A DNA stretch of 64,000 bases from Streptomyces sp. GSL17-111. GTDB taxonomy: Bacteria > Actinomycetota > Actinomycetes > Streptomycetales > Streptomycetaceae. The stretch's first letter is position 1, and each line of letters starts with the position of its first letter. The stretch is from contig NZ_JBAJNS010000001.1 in assembly GCF_037911585.1 (NCBI RefSeq), forward strand, positions 4,635,501-4,699,500, given 5' to 3'. Positions 42,923 to 51,479 of the stretch are shown in pieces. The notes under the pieces are model-generated. The model was not told where the DNA came from. It made no database searches and worked only from the letters and a program-made list of their open reading frames with translations. Position numbers and translations under genes: made by a program.

Positions 42923-43978
42923 ATGGGCACGGAGGACCGACGTGCGCTGGCACCGGAGCTGTCCCGGGAGCTGCGGCGGCTGCGGAAGGCCAGGGGTCTC
43001 ACGCTCGCCGCGCTCGCACGCCGCACCAGCTACAGCAAGTCCTCCTGGGAGCGCTACCTCAACGCCAAGGCCCTGCCGCCCGAGCAGGCCGTCATCGCCT
43101 TCGCCCGCACCACCGGCGCCAGCCCGCACGCGCTGCTGGCGCTGCGCGGTCTGGCGGAGCGGTCCGCCGCCGCGGAGGACGTCGACGCGGAGCCCGGGCA
43201 GGCCGAGGGCGACGCCGTCCGGGCCGAGGCCCCGGAGGACAACCGGGACGGAGAACAGGGTGACGCGGCCGACGGGGTGGCCGCGTCCCCGGTGGACGCG
43301 TCACCCGACGAAGCGCCGCCGACGCGCGCCGACGTCCCGGAGCGGGACCACACGCCGCGCACGGCGCCCGAACCGGCGCACGAACCCGCGTCCACCGGCG
43401 GGGCCGGCCCGGTGGCCCGGCTCCGCCGGTGGCCCCGGGCCGGCGTGATCGCGGCCGTCGCCGGGGTCGCCGTCCTGAGCTTCGCCGCCGGGTTGCTGCT
43501 GGGCCGGTTGCCCGGCGGGTCGGAGGAGACCGGGACGTCCGGAACGGCCGACGCGGTCGGGGCGATCGGGACGGGCGAGGAGGGCAGCCCCCAACTGCCG
43601 GGCTGCACCGACTTCGAGTGCCGGGCGCAGGACCCGCAGCGCCTCGGCTGCCACATCGGTGTCTGGACGGCTGCCCTCACCGTCGTCGAGGGGGCACACG
43701 TCGAGCTGCGCTACAGTCCCGCCTGCCGCGCCGCCTGGTCCCGGGTCACCGAGGCCGAGGTCGGGGACGTCGCCCGGGTCGAGGGGGAGGACGGCGTCGC
43801 CCAGGAGCGCGCGATCCGGTACGACGGGGACACCTACTCACCGATGATCGAGGCCCCCTTCCCCGGGGCGGTGCGGGCCTGCGCGCTGCTGCTGGACGGG
43901 CGGGAGGTCTGTACGGACCGGGGCGGGAACTCCCCGCTGCCGGTGGAGCCCGAGGACGAGTCCGTGCGCGACGGCTGA
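42923..43978 (+). CDS. Membrane-tethered helix-turn-helix protein with DUF2690 extracellular domain
   Basis: 351 residues. N-terminal Xre-type HTH (ELSRELRRLRKARGLTLAALARRTSYSKSSWERYLNAKALPP, residues 9-52), a long acidic/Pro-rich linker, one membrane helix (AGVIAAVAGVAVLSFAAGLLLG, about 175-196) and an extracytoplasmic cysteine-containing domain (PGCTDFECRAQDPQRLGCHIGVWTA and ELRYSPACRAAWSRV) that fits DUF2690. This topology suggests a one-component membrane sensor that binds DNA in the cytoplasm and detects an envelope signal, perhaps through disulfide state. ATG 42923 is 3 bases after GGAGGGGGA. Expressed alone, with a bidirectional terminator after it. Confidence 0.88.
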   Translation: MGTEDRRALAPELSRELRRLRKARGLTLAALARRTSYSKSSWERYLNAKALPPEQAVIAFARTTGASPHALLALRGLAERSAAAEDVDAEPGQAEGDAVRAEAPEDNRDGEQGDAADGVAASPVDASPDEAPPTRADVPERDHTPRTAPEPAHEPASTGGAGPVARLRRWPRAGVIAAVAGVAVLSFAAGLLLGRLPGGSEETGTSGTADAVGAIGTGEEGSPQLPGCTDFECRAQDPQRLGCHIGVWTAALTVVEGAHVELRYSPACRAAWSRVTEAEVGDVARVEGEDGVAQERAIRYDGDTYSPMIEAPFPGAVRACALLLDGREVCTDRGGNSPLPVEPEDESVRDG

Positions 43979-43987
43979 TCCCGCCCC

Positions 43988-44021
43988 ACCGTGCGGACGC
44001 CCCCTCCGGCGTCCGCACGGT
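43988..44021. terminator. Bidirectional terminator between the DUF2690 gene and a convergent secreted protein gene
   Basis: Perfect 14-bp inverted repeat ACCGTGCGGACGCC (43988-44001) with its complement (44008-44021), 6-nt loop, between convergent stop codons. Confidence 0.9.
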
Positions 44022-44038
44022 CGGCGGGCCCCGGCGGC

Positions 44039-44935
44039 TCAGCCGTGGTAGGTGGCGTCCCAGTGGCTGCCCTCACGGGCGTAGACGTCGCCGGTGCCGG
44101 CCCGGTAGAGCGCTGCTCCGTCGGAGCGCTGGCCGAGGTAGGTGAAGGTGCCGGTGATGTAGGAGCTGACGCAGGAGTACGGCGCGAAGTCGATCTTGTA
44201 GCCGTTCCAGTGGCTGTAGGTGCCGCTCGCGTGGCCGGTCTCGGTGCCGCCCGTGATGTGCACCGAGCAGCCGCTCGCCCGCTTGAGCGCGATGACGCCC
44301 TCGGCGCTGGTGCGGCGGAGCTGGTCGAACGAGGTGCAGGTGCGGGTGTACCGGTCCGAGCAGTTGCCCGAGGAGGACCAGGCGATCCCCGCCGAGGTGA
44401 ACATCGACGCGGCCTGGCTGTGCGTCAGCTTCTCGTCCGAGCCGCCGGAGCCGCCGTCGGAGACCAGGGCGCGCCAGGTGTTCGGGCCGATGACCCCGTC
44501 CACGGACAGCCCCTCGGCGTCCTGGAAGTCCCGGGTGGCGGCGTCCGTGCCGGGGCCGAAGTCGCCGTCCACGGCCAGACCGTGGCCGTGGGTGTTGAGC
44601 AGGACCTGGGCCGCCTTCACGGCGCTGCCGTCGCTGCCGCTGGACACCGTGACGACGAGCTCGGGCCAGGTGGCCGGTCCGACGTACCCGTCGGTGGTGA
44701 TCCCCTGGGCGCTCTGGAACTCCTCGACCTTCGCCGTCGTGGCGGGGCCGAAGTCGCCGTCCGCCGTGGTGCCGTGGCCGTGCGCGGTGAGCAGGTGCTG
44801 GACGGCGGTCACGCGCGGGCCGGTGCTGCCGTCGCCGAGCACGGGCCAGTCGGCCGCCTGCGCGGTGGGAGCGGAGAGCAACGTCGCGAGGACGGCGGTC
44901 AGTACCGCCGCGACGACGGCGGGGAGGCGTCTCAT
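44039..44935 (-). CDS. Secreted peptidoglycan-binding protein with M15-like peptidase domain
   Basis: 298 residues. Sec signal peptide ends near APTAQAADW (about residue 28). Two PG_binding_1 repeats follow (LGDGSTGPRVTAVQHLLTAHGH... and GSDGSAVKAAQVLLNTHGHG...DGVIGPNTWRALV). The C-terminal about 120 residues, with HASGTYSHWNGYKIDF and GSHWDATYHG, resemble the zinc site of M15 peptidases (His-x6-Asp, then His) and carry four cysteines that probably form disulfides. A GTG at 44941 is possible, but ATG 44935 has GAAGGAAG at correct spacing. Likely trims stem peptides in the wall; activity is inferred. Divergent from the toxin-locus operon. Confidence 0.82.
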   Translation of the reverse strand: MRRLPAVVAAVLTAVLATLLSAPTAQAADWPVLGDGSTGPRVTAVQHLLTAHGHGTTADGDFGPATTAKVEEFQSAQGITTDGYVGPATWPELVVTVSSGSDGSAVKAAQVLLNTHGHGLAVDGDFGPGTDAATRDFQDAEGLSVDGVIGPNTWRALVSDGGSGGSDEKLTHSQAASMFTSAGIAWSSSGNCSDRYTRTCTSFDQLRRTSAEGVIALKRASGCSVHITGGTETGHASGTYSHWNGYKIDFAPYSCVSSYITGTFTYLGQRSDGAALYRAGTGDVYAREGSHWDATYHG

Positions 44936-45500
44936 GCGCACTTCCTTCTTCGCGGATTTCTTCAGAACGCGGCTCAGTCTCGACGACCCGTTCGGGGCCC
45001 CCGCCGTCCCGATGTCAACGCGGGAAAACGAGGGACGGAAAGTTCCCTACCCAGCCGCTGACCTGCGAGGACGACGCTCCGCACGGGATGCTGCCGGGAC
45101 GTGGGACGGCGTCGGCCGGGACAGGGGCGAACGGCCCGCCGCCGGGACGCGGGGAACGGCCGGACGCGGGTCGCACAGCGGGCCGCGTGAGGGTCGTTCG
45201 ACCGTCACCGCACCGTGAGAAGCCCCTGTACGTTCCTCACGCCGCGTCCACTCCTCGCCTCCCCCCACGCGAACGACGTGGACCCGTGGTCCCACCCGCC
45301 TCCGCGCCGCAGCTCTGTGTGCGGCGGTCGGCCGACGTCGTCCCGGGCCGTGCCGGTCCGGGCCGTGCACGGCCGCCGCAACCGAGGGGCGGGCCCGCCA
45401 CACACCCTTTCCGCCTGCCCGCGCACGGTCCGGCGTGCGCGGGGCCCGCCCCCGTCCGCGACGGACCGGCCCCACCGACCGAGGGAGTTGCTGACCTTCC
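44936..45500. other. Long intergenic region before the toxin-locus operon
   Basis: 565 bp without a supported gene; frames are short, overlapping shadows. It must hold the promoters of the divergent secreted protein (a TTGACA hexamer lies at 45013-45018 on the minus strand, without a good -10) and of the rightward operon (TACGTT near 45228 is the only -10-like hexamer noted). I looked for a c-di-AMP (ydaO-type) leader, common before Streptomyces wall hydrolases, and found no convincing match. Confidence 0.55.
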
Positions 45501-47687
45501 ATGGCACACAGACCAGGCCCGAGCCGCAGGCTCAGACGGGCAGCGGCGGCGCTGCTGTCGGTGGTGGTCCTCGCGGTGGCCGTTCCGTCGGGCACCGCCG
45601 CGACCCCACCGGTCGCCTCCGCCGACACCTGCTACACCTGGGACCGGACGCTGAGCCAGGGCATGTCGGGCGAGGACGTCACCGAACTCCAGGTGCGGGT
45701 GGCGGGCTACCCCGGATACGGTCAGACCCTCACCGTCGACGGTGAGTTCGGCCCCGCGACCGAAGCGGCCGTCAGGCGCTTCCAGGCGGCCTACGGGCTG
45801 GACGCCGACGGCATCGCCGGCGCGCAGACCTTCGACCGGATCTACGAACTCCAGAGCGCCGACTGCTCCCCGGCGCACTTCACCTTCAGCGAGCTCAACC
45901 GCTGCAACGACGACTACAGCGGCGGCGTCGTCGGCGCCGAGGAGGCCCGCGAGAACACCAAGCGCGTCATGTGGAAGCTGGAGGCGCTGCGGCACGCGCT
46001 CGGCGACCAGCCCATCACCGTGACCGACGGGTTCCGCTCGGCGGCGTGCAACACCGACCAGGGCGGCGCGGCCGACAGCCGCCACCTGTACGGCGACGCG
46101 GCCGACCTCGCCGCGCAGCCGCACGCGCTGTGCACCCTGGCCGAGCAGGCCCGCCACCACGGCTTCACCGGCGTCGTCGGCCCCGAGGACGCCGCCGGGG
46201 ACGACGGGCACACCGCGCGCCTGCACCTCGACGGCCGGGCCGAGCGCACCTGGTCCGCCCCGGTCTGCGCCACCACGGACTTCAACGGTGACGGCGTGCA
46301 GGACACCGCGATCGCCGACCCGGAGGCCGAGGTCTCCGGTGAACGGGGCGCCGGGTTGGTCCGGATCGTCCACGGCGGCGGCGAGGGCACCGCCGAGCTC
46401 TCCCGCGCCACCCCGGGCATCCCCGGGGACGCGCAGTCGGGCGAGGGCTACGGCAGCGCGCTCGCGGTCTACGACGAGAACCAGGACGGCTACGACGACC
46501 TGGTGATCGGCGTCCCCCACGCGGACGTCTCGGGCCAGGCCGACGCCGGCGTCGTGCACGTCGTGTACGGCGGCCCGGACGGCCTGGGCTCGGGCGGGGC
46601 CACGCGCGAGCTCGTCCAGGGCCAGGGCGACGGCAGCGTCGGCGCCTCGGCGGCCGAGGCGGGCGACTGGTTCGGCTACGCGCTCGCCGCCGGGGAGACC
46701 GTCCAGGGCGAGCCCTACCTGCTGATCGGCGTGCCGGGCGAGGACCTCGGCTCCGTGCGGGACGCCGGCTCCGCCCACTACCTGCGCGGCGGCGTGAACG
46801 TGGCGGTGCACCAGGACAAGCCCGGCGTCGCCGGAGTCGTCGAGCCCGACGACCGGTTCGGGTACGCGGTGGCCGCCACCGGCCACCACCTCGCGATCGG
46901 CGCGCCCGGCGAGGCCATCGGGGCGGAGGCGTTCTCCGGGGGCACGCAGGTCCTCAGCCACACCCTCGGCGGGGACGGCATCCCGACCCCGCTGACCGGC
47001 CTGGACCAGAACAGCGAGGGCGTCAGCGGCGCCGCCGAGCCGGGCGACCGGTTCGGCGCGGCGCTGGCGATGACCGCGTACCGGCCCGAGGGGGAGAAGT
47101 CCCCCAGCCACTCGGTGATCGCCGTGGGGGTGCCCGGGGAGAACATCGCCGGGGCCGAGGCGGCGGGCCGGGTCGTGCTGCTGGAGGTCACGGCGTCCGG
47201 TGCCGTCGAGCAGCGCGGCGAGCTCAGCCAGGACGTCGCGGACGTCATCGGGGACAGCGAGGCGGGCGACCAGTTCGGCCAGCACCTCGCCCTGGTGAAC
47301 CTCGCCCCGCACGCCCCCGCGAACGCCGAGAGCGTGACGGTGGCGGTCGGCGTCCCCGGTGAGGACCTGGCGGGCATCCGGGACACCGGCGCCGTCCAGG
47401 TCTTCTCCCTGGCCGGCGCACCGGGCGCGAGCGACCGGTGGATCCAGGCCGGCCGGATGGGGCTGCCCGGGCCGTACGGCCTGCGGGAGTACGTCGGTTC
47501 CAGCCTGTTCGCCACGACCGGCCACCTCCACATCGCCACGCCCTACGGCACGGCCGAGCGGCACGGCGTCCACGCCCTGCCGTGGGCCAACGTCCTCGCG
47601 GACGGGAGCGAGCCGGCCGTGACGTGGCAGCCCGGCGAGGGCGGTCTGCCCGCCGAGCGGCGGGCGTTCGGCGCGGTGGTGCGCTGA
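45501..47687 (+). CDS. Secreted cell-wall peptidase: PG-binding, M15A peptidase, FG-GAP propeller
   Basis: 728 residues. Sec signal peptide (to about residue 41). PG_binding_1 module TLSQGMSGEDVTELQVRVAGY...DGEFGPATEAAVRRFQAAYG (about 47-115). Peptidase_M15A-type domain from HFTFSELNRC (about 127) with zinc ligands in SRHLYGDAADLAA (His195, Asp about 202) and RLHLDG (about 240). The rest is a beta-propeller of integrin-like FG-GAP repeats: DFNGDGVQDTAIADPEAEV, ENQDGYDDLVIGVPHADV, DWFGYALAAG...LLIGVPGEDL, DRFGYAVAAT and further copies. It probably cuts stem peptides and docks on sugar or protein. Starts 565 bp into a long gap, ATG 45501; overlaps the next gene by one base (TGATG). First gene of a toxin export/anchoring operon. 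Confidence 0.9.
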   Translation: MAHRPGPSRRLRRAAAALLSVVVLAVAVPSGTAATPPVASADTCYTWDRTLSQGMSGEDVTELQVRVAGYPGYGQTLTVDGEFGPATEAAVRRFQAAYGLDADGIAGAQTFDRIYELQSADCSPAHFTFSELNRCNDDYSGGVVGAEEARENTKRVMWKLEALRHALGDQPITVTDGFRSAACNTDQGGAADSRHLYGDAADLAAQPHALCTLAEQARHHGFTGVVGPEDAAGDDGHTARLHLDGRAERTWSAPVCATTDFNGDGVQDTAIADPEAEVSGERGAGLVRIVHGGGEGTAELSRATPGIPGDAQSGEGYGSALAVYDENQDGYDDLVIGVPHADVSGQADAGVVHVVYGGPDGLGSGGATRELVQGQGDGSVGASAAEAGDWFGYALAAGETVQGEPYLLIGVPGEDLGSVRDAGSAHYLRGGVNVAVHQDKPGVAGVVEPDDRFGYAVAATGHHLAIGAPGEAIGAEAFSGGTQVLSHTLGGDGIPTPLTGLDQNSEGVSGAAEPGDRFGAALAMTAYRPEGEKSPSHSVIAVGVPGENIAGAEAAGRVVLLEVTASGAVEQRGELSQDVADVIGDSEAGDQFGQHLALVNLAPHAPANAESVTVAVGVPGEDLAGIRDTGAVQVFSLAGAPGASDRWIQAGRMGLPGPYGLREYVGSSLFATTGHLHIATPYGTAERHGVHALPWANVLADGSEPAVTWQPGEGGLPAERRAFGAVVR

Positions 47688-50600
47688 TGACCGGCGAAGC
47701 CCCCCGAGACCCCCGTGACGACACCGCGACGACCCCGGGAAGCACCCCAGTGACCAGACAGCGACCGACGGGCCACCGGCGCGGGCGGTTCGGCGGCCGG
47801 ATGCGCACCGCGCTGACGGCCGCCACCACCCTCGCCGTCCTCGGCACCGGCATGACCACCCTGCCCGCCCAGCCCCCGACCGCTCCCGCCGCCGACCGGG
47901 CGTCGGCGGCCGAGCGGGAGGCCCGCGCCGAGGCGACGGAGAGCGGGGAACGCGTGCAGGTGACGGAGCTGAACGAGGAGCGCCGCACGGTCTTAGCCAA
48001 CCCCGACGGCACCTTCACCGCCATCGAGTACACCGAGCCCGTCCGCACCGTGCGGGACGGCGCCTGGATCGACGTCGACGCGACGCTGACCCGGCGGGAG
48101 GCCGGCGGCTGGTCGCCGAAGGCGTCCACCGTGGAGCTGGAGTTCTCCGGCGGCGGGGACGGCCCCTTCGCCCGGATGCGCACGGCCGGGCGGGAGTTCT
48201 CGCTGACGTGGCCCGGCGGGGAGCTGCCCGAGCCGCGCGTCGACGGGGACAGCGCGACGTACGAGGAGGTGCTGCCCGGCGTCGACCTGGTCGCCCGGGC
48301 CGAGATCGACGGCATGGGTCACCTGCTCGTCGTCAAGTCCGCCGAGGCCGCCGCCCAGCCGGAGCTGGAGCGGATCGAGATGGGGCTCGGCACCCAGGGG
48401 CTGAAGGTCGAGGAGGACGCCTCCGGCGCCCTGCGCGTGGTGGACTCGGCGGTCGGCGGCACGGTCTTCGAGGCCGGCGCGCCGGTGATGTGGGACGCCG
48501 CCGCACCGCACGGCTCCGACACCACGACCGGCTCCGGCGCCACCCCGGCGTCCGTCACCCCGGCGTCCGCCACCGCGACACCGGCCGCCCTGCGGTCCGA
48601 CGACGCCGCCGAGGACGCCGCGCTGCGCGGCCCGGGGGACGGCGGCCGGACGGCACCGGTGGACATCGAGGTCACCGACGGGGCGATGGCCCTCGTCCCC
48701 GACCGGGACCTGCTCACCGGCGAGGACACCGTCTTCCCCGTCGTCATCGACCCGATCCAGAAGACCGTGCACCGCTCGGCCTGGACGAACGTGATGTCGG
48801 GCAAGCCCTCCGCGCAGAGCTGGAAGTACTCCGGCGACCAGGGCGTCGGCCGGTGCCCGACCAACTACAACCCGGTGGGCTGCAACGGGATCGGGGTGCG
48901 TCGGGCGCTGTTCACCATGCCGGTGTCCGGCTTCCGGGGCAAGCAGATCCTGGGGGCCACCTTCTCGGCCCGCGTGGCCCACGTGTACTGGGCCGACGCG
49001 AGCGCCGAACCGATCCGCCTGTACCGGATCGGCGGGAAGAACTACAAGGTCACCTCGAACAGCGACTGGTCCAACACCAAGGACGACTGGGACGACTATC
49101 TGGCGACGGTGGACCGGAAGATCTCGCCGACGTCCTGCTCCGGTCAGGCCAATCTCCACTTCGAGGGCGGCGAGCTGACCAGCGAGGTGCAGACCGCGGC
49201 CGACGGCGACTGGTCCTCCCTCTCCCTCGGCCTGCGCACCACGGACGAGGGCCGCTACGAGGAGTGGAAGCGCGTCTGCGGCAAGGCGTACCTGTCGGTG
49301 CGGTACAACACCGCGCCCGAGCAGGTCGACCACACGCTGATGTCCTCCGACCCCGGCGGCGCCTGCGTCTGGGGCGAGGACCGCCCCTACGTCGAGCGGC
49401 CGCCCGTCCTGCGCGCCGAGGCCCGCGACCCCGACCACACCTCGTCGCGCACCGACAAGGTCAAGATGCGGTTCAAGGTGGCCTGGCAGGACGCCTCCGG
49501 AGACGAGGAGTCCTACACCTACGACACGCCCTACAAAGCACCCAACCCCGGCACGACCTTCTCCCACGAAGTCCGGGAGACCATCCCGGAGAACGCCGTC
49601 GTCTACTGGTCCGCACGGGCCTACGACGGTGACGCGTGGGGCCCGTGGAGCTACGACGGCAGCCCGCAGCGCTGCGAGTTCGTCTACGACACCACCCGGC
49701 CGGGAGCACCCGACGTCGACTCCGAGCAGTACCCGGACGACGGGATCTGGCACCACGGCGTCGGCACGCCCGGCACCTTCACCTTCACCCCGAACCCCGA
49801 CGACGCCGGGCCCGACAGCGACGTCGTGGAGTACCGCTACGCCTTCGACGGCGAGCCCATGCAGGCCCTCGCCCCCGAACAGCCCGGCGGCCCCGCCTCG
49901 GTGACCCGCACCCCGCAGACCGCCGGCCGGCACTGGGTGACCGTGGAGGCCTACGACAAGGCGAACAACTCCAGCACCCGGGCGCAGTACGAGTTCCTCG
50001 TCACCGACGGCGAACCGGCCGCCGGGCAGTGGAACCTGGCCGACACACCGGGCGCACCGGACGCGCACGACGAGTCCGGCCGCCACCCGGCGACCGCCGG
50101 CGACGGCGTCACCCTCGGGGTCCCGGGCCCCGGCAGCCACGCCGACTACGCCGCACGTCTGGACGGCACCGGCGACGCCTACCTGGACGCCGGTGACACC
50201 GTGGTCGACACCGCCGAGGGCTTCACCGTCAGCGCCTGGGCCCGCCCGGCGTCCCTGGACCGGGACATGACGGTCGTCAGCCAGGACGGCACCGGCGAAC
50301 CCGGCTTCGTCCTCGGCTTCGACGCGGCGGCCGGGAGCTGGACCTTCTCCACCCCCGTCTCCGACGTCGACTCGCTCGGCCGCTGGGAGGTCAGCGCCGA
50401 CGTCACCCCCGTCGCGGACCAGTGGACGCTGCTGACCGGCGTCTACGACGCCCAGGCCCCCGGCGGCCCCGAACTGCGGCTGTACGTGGACGACCAGGAC
50501 CAGGGCAGCGTCACCCGGCACTCGCCCTGGAGGTCCTACGGCCCGCTGCAGATCGGCCGCTCCCTGGACCGCACCGGCTACCGCGACCACTTCCACGGCG

Positions 50601-51370
50601 ACCTGGCCGAGGTGCGGGCCTTCACCCGCGTCCTGCCCGCCGCGCAGGTGGCCGAGCTGATCACCGTCAAGGCCCAGCGCGCGGGCTACTGGATGCTGGA
50701 CGACGCGGCCGACGGCACGTCACCCAACGTCCACGACGGCGGAGCGCCGCTGGAGCTGGCCGGGAACGCGGCGATCTACCGGCCCGCCGACCCGCTCTTC
50801 GACGAGGCGGCGCTCGTGGGCGACGGGCACCTGGAGCTCGACGGCTCCGGAGGCCACGCGACCACCGCCACCCCGCCCGTCGGCGGCGACTCCAGCTTCA
50901 CCGTCGCCGTCCGGGCCCAGCCCACCACGCTCGACCCGGAGCGCTCCCAGACCGTCATCTCGCTGCCGGGCGCCGCGGCCGACCGGTTCGCGGTGCGCTA
51001 CCAGGCCGAGACCGGCCAGTGGGAGCTGGAGGTGGCCGAGGAGGACACCGCCGGAGCGGCCACCGTGACCGTCACCGACGACCAGCAGCTGCCGACCACC
51101 GGCGGCTCCGGCCACCACCTGGCCGTCGTCTACGACGCGTTCGCCAACGAGCTGCGGCTCTACGTCCAGGGCCAGCTCGCCGACACGGCCATCGCCACCG
51201 ACACCACGTTGTGGCAGGCCACCGGCGGCCTCCAGGTCGGCCGCTCGGCACTTGACGGCGGCAGCGAGCACTTCGCGGGAGCCCTGGACGAGGTCCGGGT
51301 CTACGCGGGCGCCGCCGACCCCGCCGCCGTCCGGCACATGGCGTCCCTGACCGCCACGCCGGACCTCTGA
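47687..51370 (+). CDS. Large secreted LamG/DNRLRE-domain protein preceding an RHS toxin
   Basis: 1227 residues. Starts one base into the previous stop (TGATG); GTG 47750 with GGGAAGC upstream is a good alternative, shortening the N-tail to a normal signal peptide (MRTALTAATTLAVLGTG..). A predicted secreted region, then a DNRLRE-like segment (about 355-540: VIDPIQKTVHRSAWTNV, VRRALFTMP, IRLYRIG) and Fn3-like Ig sandwich (DTTRPGAPDVDSEQYPDDG). Two LamG/concanavalin-like lectin domains follow (near 831 YLDAGDTVVDTAEGFTVSAWARP and near 1071 FTVAVRAQPTTL). Codon 103 is TTA, which in Streptomyces requires the bldA tRNA. In this genus such proteins sit next to RHS toxins and are thought to aid surface display. 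Confidence 0.88.
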   Translation: MTGEAPRDPRDDTATTPGSTPVTRQRPTGHRRGRFGGRMRTALTAATTLAVLGTGMTTLPAQPPTAPAADRASAAEREARAEATESGERVQVTELNEERRTVLANPDGTFTAIEYTEPVRTVRDGAWIDVDATLTRREAGGWSPKASTVELEFSGGGDGPFARMRTAGREFSLTWPGGELPEPRVDGDSATYEEVLPGVDLVARAEIDGMGHLLVVKSAEAAAQPELERIEMGLGTQGLKVEEDASGALRVVDSAVGGTVFEAGAPVMWDAAAPHGSDTTTGSGATPASVTPASATATPAALRSDDAAEDAALRGPGDGGRTAPVDIEVTDGAMALVPDRDLLTGEDTVFPVVIDPIQKTVHRSAWTNVMSGKPSAQSWKYSGDQGVGRCPTNYNPVGCNGIGVRRALFTMPVSGFRGKQILGATFSARVAHVYWADASAEPIRLYRIGGKNYKVTSNSDWSNTKDDWDDYLATVDRKISPTSCSGQANLHFEGGELTSEVQTAADGDWSSLSLGLRTTDEGRYEEWKRVCGKAYLSVRYNTAPEQVDHTLMSSDPGGACVWGEDRPYVERPPVLRAEARDPDHTSSRTDKVKMRFKVAWQDASGDEESYTYDTPYKAPNPGTTFSHEVRETIPENAVVYWSARAYDGDAWGPWSYDGSPQRCEFVYDTTRPGAPDVDSEQYPDDGIWHHGVGTPGTFTFTPNPDDAGPDSDVVEYRYAFDGEPMQALAPEQPGGPASVTRTPQTAGRHWVTVEAYDKANNSSTRAQYEFLVTDGEPAAGQWNLADTPGAPDAHDESGRHPATAGDGVTLGVPGPGSHADYAARLDGTGDAYLDAGDTVVDTAEGFTVSAWARPASLDRDMTVVSQDGTGEPGFVLGFDAAAGSWTFSTPVSDVDSLGRWEVSADVTPVADQWTLLTGVYDAQAPGGPELRLYVDDQDQGSVTRHSPWRSYGPLQIGRSLDRTGYRDHFHGDLAEVRAFTRVLPAAQVAELITVKAQRAGYWMLDDAADGTSPNVHDGGAPLELAGNAAIYRPADPLFDEAALVGDGHLELDGSGGHATTATPPVGGDSSFTVAVRAQPTTLDPERSQTVISLPGAAADRFAVRYQAETGQWELEVAEEDTAGAATVTVTDDQQLPTTGGSGHHLAVVYDAFANELRLYVQGQLADTAIATDTTLWQATGGLQVGRSALDGGSEHFAGALDEVRVYAGAADPAAVRHMASLTATPDL
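47993..47995 (+). other. In-frame TTA leucine codon (bldA-type control)
   Basis: TTA is codon 103 (VLANPDG) of the LamG gene. It was the only in-frame TTA noticed on a partial scan of the window. In Streptomyces TTA is read by the developmentally regulated bldA tRNA. Confidence 0.85.
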
Positions 51371-51384
51371 CGCGCCCCGGGCGC

Positions 51385-51413
51385 CGCCGGGACCGGAAGC
51401 ACCGGTCCCGGCG
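51385..51413 (+). terminator. Hairpin between the LamG and RHS genes (terminator or attenuator)
   Basis: Perfect 12-bp inverted repeat CGCCGGGACCGG (51385-51396) and its complement (51402-51413), 5-nt loop. It lies 15 bp past the LamG stop and about 70 bp before the RHS start, inside an operon that otherwise runs on. Confidence 0.8.
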
Positions 51414-51479
51414 CGCGCCCGGACCCGCGCCATCGCCTCCGTACCGCCCCGCACAGGCAACCCAGGGAGTGGAGACCCA

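Noticed and set aside
44936..45500. Possible c-di-AMP (ydaO-type) riboswitch before the wall-hydrolase genes
   Set aside because: Some short pieces (GTCAGC, GGGTAGGGA) recall the riboswitch, but their order and spacing do not match on either strand.
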